Positions 23,488 through 25,709 of a stretch of DNA of 25,709 nt are shown piece by piece. Positions within the stretch are counted from its first letter, which is position 1. The number at the start of each line of letters is the position of its first letter. This DNA comes from CAWUKT01 sp963923035. Its GTDB lineage: Bacteria > Bacteroidota > Bacteroidia > J057 > JADKCL01. The position numbers and the translations under genes were made by a program. Under the pieces are notes generated by a model. That model did not search any database and was not told the DNA's origin. It saw nothing but the letters and a program-made list of their open reading frames with translations. The stretch is taken from NCBI GenBank assembly GCA_963923035.1, contig CAWUKT010000097.1:1-25709 (forward strand). The letters are read 5' to 3'.

Positions 23488-25182
23488 ATGAGCAATTTTA
23501 TCAGGAAGAAAAAGTGGATGTTTTTGGTGGTCCCATTGTTGGCCATCGCATCAGTAGGATTTATTTCCCGCAATCCCGCGGGAGATGATTATTTCGAGAT
23601 TTCGAAGAACCTGGACATTTTCGGGAAGCTCTACCGGGAGGTCCACGGATTTTACGTTGATGATGTCGACCCCACCGACTTTATGCGGACCGGCATCGAT
23701 GCGATGCTGGAGTCGCTGGACCCCTATACCAATTATATCAGTGCGGCTGAGATCGAGGATTATCGGTTCATGTCGACGGGTCAATACGGTGGCATTGGCG
23801 CGGTGATTGGGAAGCGGGATGGAAAAGTGATCATCACGGAACCCTACCAGGATTATCCGGCCGACAAAGCTGGATTGCGGGCGGGGGATCGGATTTTGCA
23901 GATCGACGATGAAAAAATTACCGATGAAAACGTCAATACATTGGATGTCCGCGACCTGTTGCGGGGCCAACCCAAAACGAATGTGAAAATTCTCGTGGAG
24001 CGGGAAGGGATCGACAAGCCGTTTTCGGTGGATGTCTCCCGGGATGACATCAAAATTGACAATGTCCCCTACTCCGGGATGATCGACGATGAAGTCGGCT
24101 ATATTTCTCTGACGGGCTTTACAAATGGGGCTTCGAAGGAGGTCAAGTCGGCGCTGGAGAAATTGAAGAATGAAAATGCAAACCTGAAGGGTGTTGTGCT
24201 TGATTTGCGCGACAATCCGGGGGGCCTGTTGTTTGAGGCGATTGATATTTCGAACCTGTTTGTCAATAAAGGAGAGAAAATCGTGGAGACGCGGGGGAAA
24301 ATTGAAGGGTCACTCAAGACCTATACGGCCCGCAACAACCCGGTGGACACGGATATTCCGGTCGCAGTGGTGATCAACCGCCGCTCGGCTTCCGCTTCTG
24401 AGATTGTGACGGGCGTCATGCAGGACCTCGACCGCGGCGTCGTCGTCGGCCAACGCAGCTTTGGCAAAGGCCTGGTCCAGACCACCCGCCCGCTCAGCTA
24501 CAATGCGCAGCTGAAAATCACGACGGCCAAGTACTATACCCCCAGCGGACGCTGTATCCAGGCCATCGATTACTCGAACCGCAACGAAGACGGCTCGGTC
24601 GGTAAGATTCCGGACAGCTTGCAGAAAGCGTTTACCACGGTCAATGGCCGCCCGGTATACGATGGTGGCGGGATCATGCCCGACCTCGAAGTCAATCCCG
24701 ACGACTACCACACCGTGACCCAGGAACTGGTCCGCCAAAGCATCATCTTTGACTTTGCGACCCGCTTCCGCAATACCCACGAGTCGATTCCTGACGCCCG
24801 CACCTTTGAAATCACCGATGAGATCTTCGAAGAGTTCAAGGCTTACTGCAAGGAACGGGAGTTTACCTACGAGACCAAGACGGAAAAGCAGTTCTCCAAG
24901 CTCAAGGAGCTGATGGAAGAGGAAGCGTATTATGAGGATTTGAAGGGGGAACTGGACAATATCGATGGGAAAATTGACCACGCGAAGGGGGAAGATGTAG
25001 AGGAATTCCGGGATGAGATTGCCAACTTCCTGAAGATGCAAATCATCGGCCGCTTCTACTTCAAGCGCGGGGAGATCGAGGCGTCCTTCGACCTGGATCC
25101 GGACCTGCTCGAGGCGGTGGCCGTGATCAAAGACCAGGAGAAGTACAAGTCTATTCTGAAGGGGGAGACTTCGGAAGAATAA
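23488..25182 (+). CDS. S41-family C-terminal processing peptidase
   Basis: This 564-residue periplasmic protease has an N-terminal signal/anchor (KKKWMFLVVPLLAIASVGF) and a helical N-domain with MLESLDPYTNYI. A PDZ domain spans about 95-185 (YGGIGAVIG, AGLRAGDRILQIDDE). The S41 catalytic core has LDLRDNPGGLL (238-248), nucleophile Ser302 in RRSASASEI and Lys327 in SFGKGLVQ; the 25-residue gap between them equals that in E. coli Prc. The roughly 170-residue C-terminal part is charged and helical with a long Glu/Lys-rich segment. Such Tsp/CtpA peptidases trim or degrade envelope proteins from the C-terminus. It is monocistronic with a strong terminator. Upstream, 23316-23370 is notably pyrimidine-rich. 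Confidence 0.93.
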   Translation: MSNFIRKKKWMFLVVPLLAIASVGFISRNPAGDDYFEISKNLDIFGKLYREVHGFYVDDVDPTDFMRTGIDAMLESLDPYTNYISAAEIEDYRFMSTGQYGGIGAVIGKRDGKVIITEPYQDYPADKAGLRAGDRILQIDDEKITDENVNTLDVRDLLRGQPKTNVKILVEREGIDKPFSVDVSRDDIKIDNVPYSGMIDDEVGYISLTGFTNGASKEVKSALEKLKNENANLKGVVLDLRDNPGGLLFEAIDISNLFVNKGEKIVETRGKIEGSLKTYTARNNPVDTDIPVAVVINRRSASASEIVTGVMQDLDRGVVVGQRSFGKGLVQTTRPLSYNAQLKITTAKYYTPSGRCIQAIDYSNRNEDGSVGKIPDSLQKAFTTVNGRPVYDGGGIMPDLEVNPDDYHTVTQELVRQSIIFDFATRFRNTHESIPDARTFEITDEIFEEFKAYCKEREFTYETKTEKQFSKLKELMEEEAYYEDLKGELDNIDGKIDHAKGEDVEEFRDEIANFLKMQIIGRFYFKRGEIEASFDLDPDLLEAVAVIKDQEKYKSILKGETSEE

Positions 25183-25205
25183 GACCCAAATGCCAAGAAA
25201 TACCG

Positions 25206-25233
25206 ACGCTGGCCTGAGGCCGGCGTTTTTTTT
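25206..25233 (+). terminator. Rho-independent terminator of the S41 peptidase
   Basis: A 9-bp stem ACGCTGGCC/GGCCGGCGT (25206-25214 with 25218-25226, one G-T pair) closes a 3-nt loop and is followed by eight T residues. It lies 24 nt after the stop codon. Confidence 0.93.
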
Positions 25234-25247
25234 AATTTTGGGGATTC

Positions 25248-25434
25248 CCAAAACCTAAACATCCGCTCGATCTGAGACCGAGCGGATGTTGGATTCATTC
25301 ATAACACTAACTATAACACGAAAGAACGCTACTGAGCAGCCGTTTTCATTTGGCTACAGTACAAATATGCAAGTCCGGCCAGGAAAAAAGAACCGGAGTT
25401 AGATTCATTCTAATATTTATTTTTTCCAACAATC
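25248..25434. repeat. Tandem structured repeat, copy 1
   Basis: This 187-bp unit recurs 275 bp downstream with about 12 substitutions and no insertions or deletions. It holds a 12-bp perfect hairpin (AACATCCGCTCG at 25258-25269 with 25279-25290, 9-nt loop) and smaller ones: AGCC/GGCT near 25338-25355 and TCCGG/CCGGA near 25375-25397. No open reading frame of note is present. Confidence 0.9.
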
Positions 25435-25522
25435 AATTAATACAATCCCGAAACGAGCTTTCACCACTCATTTCCTAATAATTCCACTCAGAATTCCGCC
25501 TCAATTATTCATTCCAGGACCA

Positions 25523-25709
25523 CCAAAACCTAAACATCCGCTCGATTTGGGACCGAGCGGATGTTAGATTCATTCATAACACTAACTATAACACGAAAGA
25601 ACGCTACTGAGCAGCCATTTTCATTTGGCTACAATACGAATATGCAAGTCCGGTCAGGAAAAAAGAACCGGAGTTGATTTCATTCTAATATTTATTTTTC
25701 CCGACAATC
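25523..25709. repeat. Tandem structured repeat, copy 2 (reaches the window end)
   Basis: The second copy of the 187-bp unit, with the same hairpins at +275 (main stem 25533-25544 with 25554-25565). The two differences near the main hairpin's centre fall in its loop, so the stem is preserved. The similarity runs to the last base of the window, so the true unit may be longer and more copies may follow. Confidence 0.9.

Overview
The window looks like a chromosomal segment of a moderately GC-rich member of the Bacteroidota, probably a gliding or Saprospiria-like marine lineage. The evidence is: a GldM/PorM homologue of the type IX secretion and gliding machinery; the order ftsX - DUF3098 - uppP - truB - ribF, which is characteristic of this phylum; a stand-alone TonB C-terminal protein; and a well-formed Bacteroidota promoter (TTTG, 20 bp, TAnnTTTG) at 19851-19882. 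The genus assignment is inference.

Layout. (1) 98-1663: a Crp/Fnr-type regulator on the minus strand with its own terminator, a gene-free divergent region, then a small TonB C-terminal-domain protein. (2) 1675-7864: a four-gene minus-strand operon and the most interesting part of the window. It is read in the order: an 884-residue beta-rich protein whose last 153 residues carry twelve His-X-Asp motifs; a radical SAM/SPASM enzyme; a 281-residue protein of unknown family; and a HExxH peptide-hydroxylase-like domain fused to a P-loop kinase-like domain. I read this as an undescribed or little-described protein/peptide modification system in which the large protein is the substrate. (3) 8161-11790: the housekeeping operon ftsX, DUF3098, uppP, truB, ribF, tightly packed with start/stop overlaps. 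(4) 12318-14978: an alpha/beta hydrolase and a lone gldM followed by a strong terminator. (5) 15352-16800: a DUF819-type membrane protein on the minus strand, divergent from (6) 16877-19533, an outer-membrane-type protein coupled to an Uup-like ABC-F ATPase. (7) 19585-19803: a small lipoprotein with its own promoter. (8) 19898-23257: a phenylacetyl-CoA epoxidase operon, tetR - paaA - paaB - paaC - paaD, with a promoter and a PaaR-like operator upstream of the regulator; paaE is not in the window. (9) 23488-25182: a C-terminal processing (S41) peptidase with a terminator. (10) 25248-25709: two 187-bp, hairpin-bearing direct repeats 275 bp apart, the second reaching the window edge.

How parts work together. 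The Paa proteins form the oxygenase that converts phenylacetyl-CoA to its ring 1,2-epoxide, and the TetR protein probably senses a phenylacetyl-CoA-type ligand. FtsX and UppP serve cell-wall synthesis and division, while TruB and RibF are housekeeping. In the 1675-7864 cluster, the radical SAM enzyme and the HExxH enzyme would each modify side chains in the His/Asp tail of the large protein; this is inferred from gene order, domain types and the repeated motif, and no direct evidence of modification is visible in DNA.
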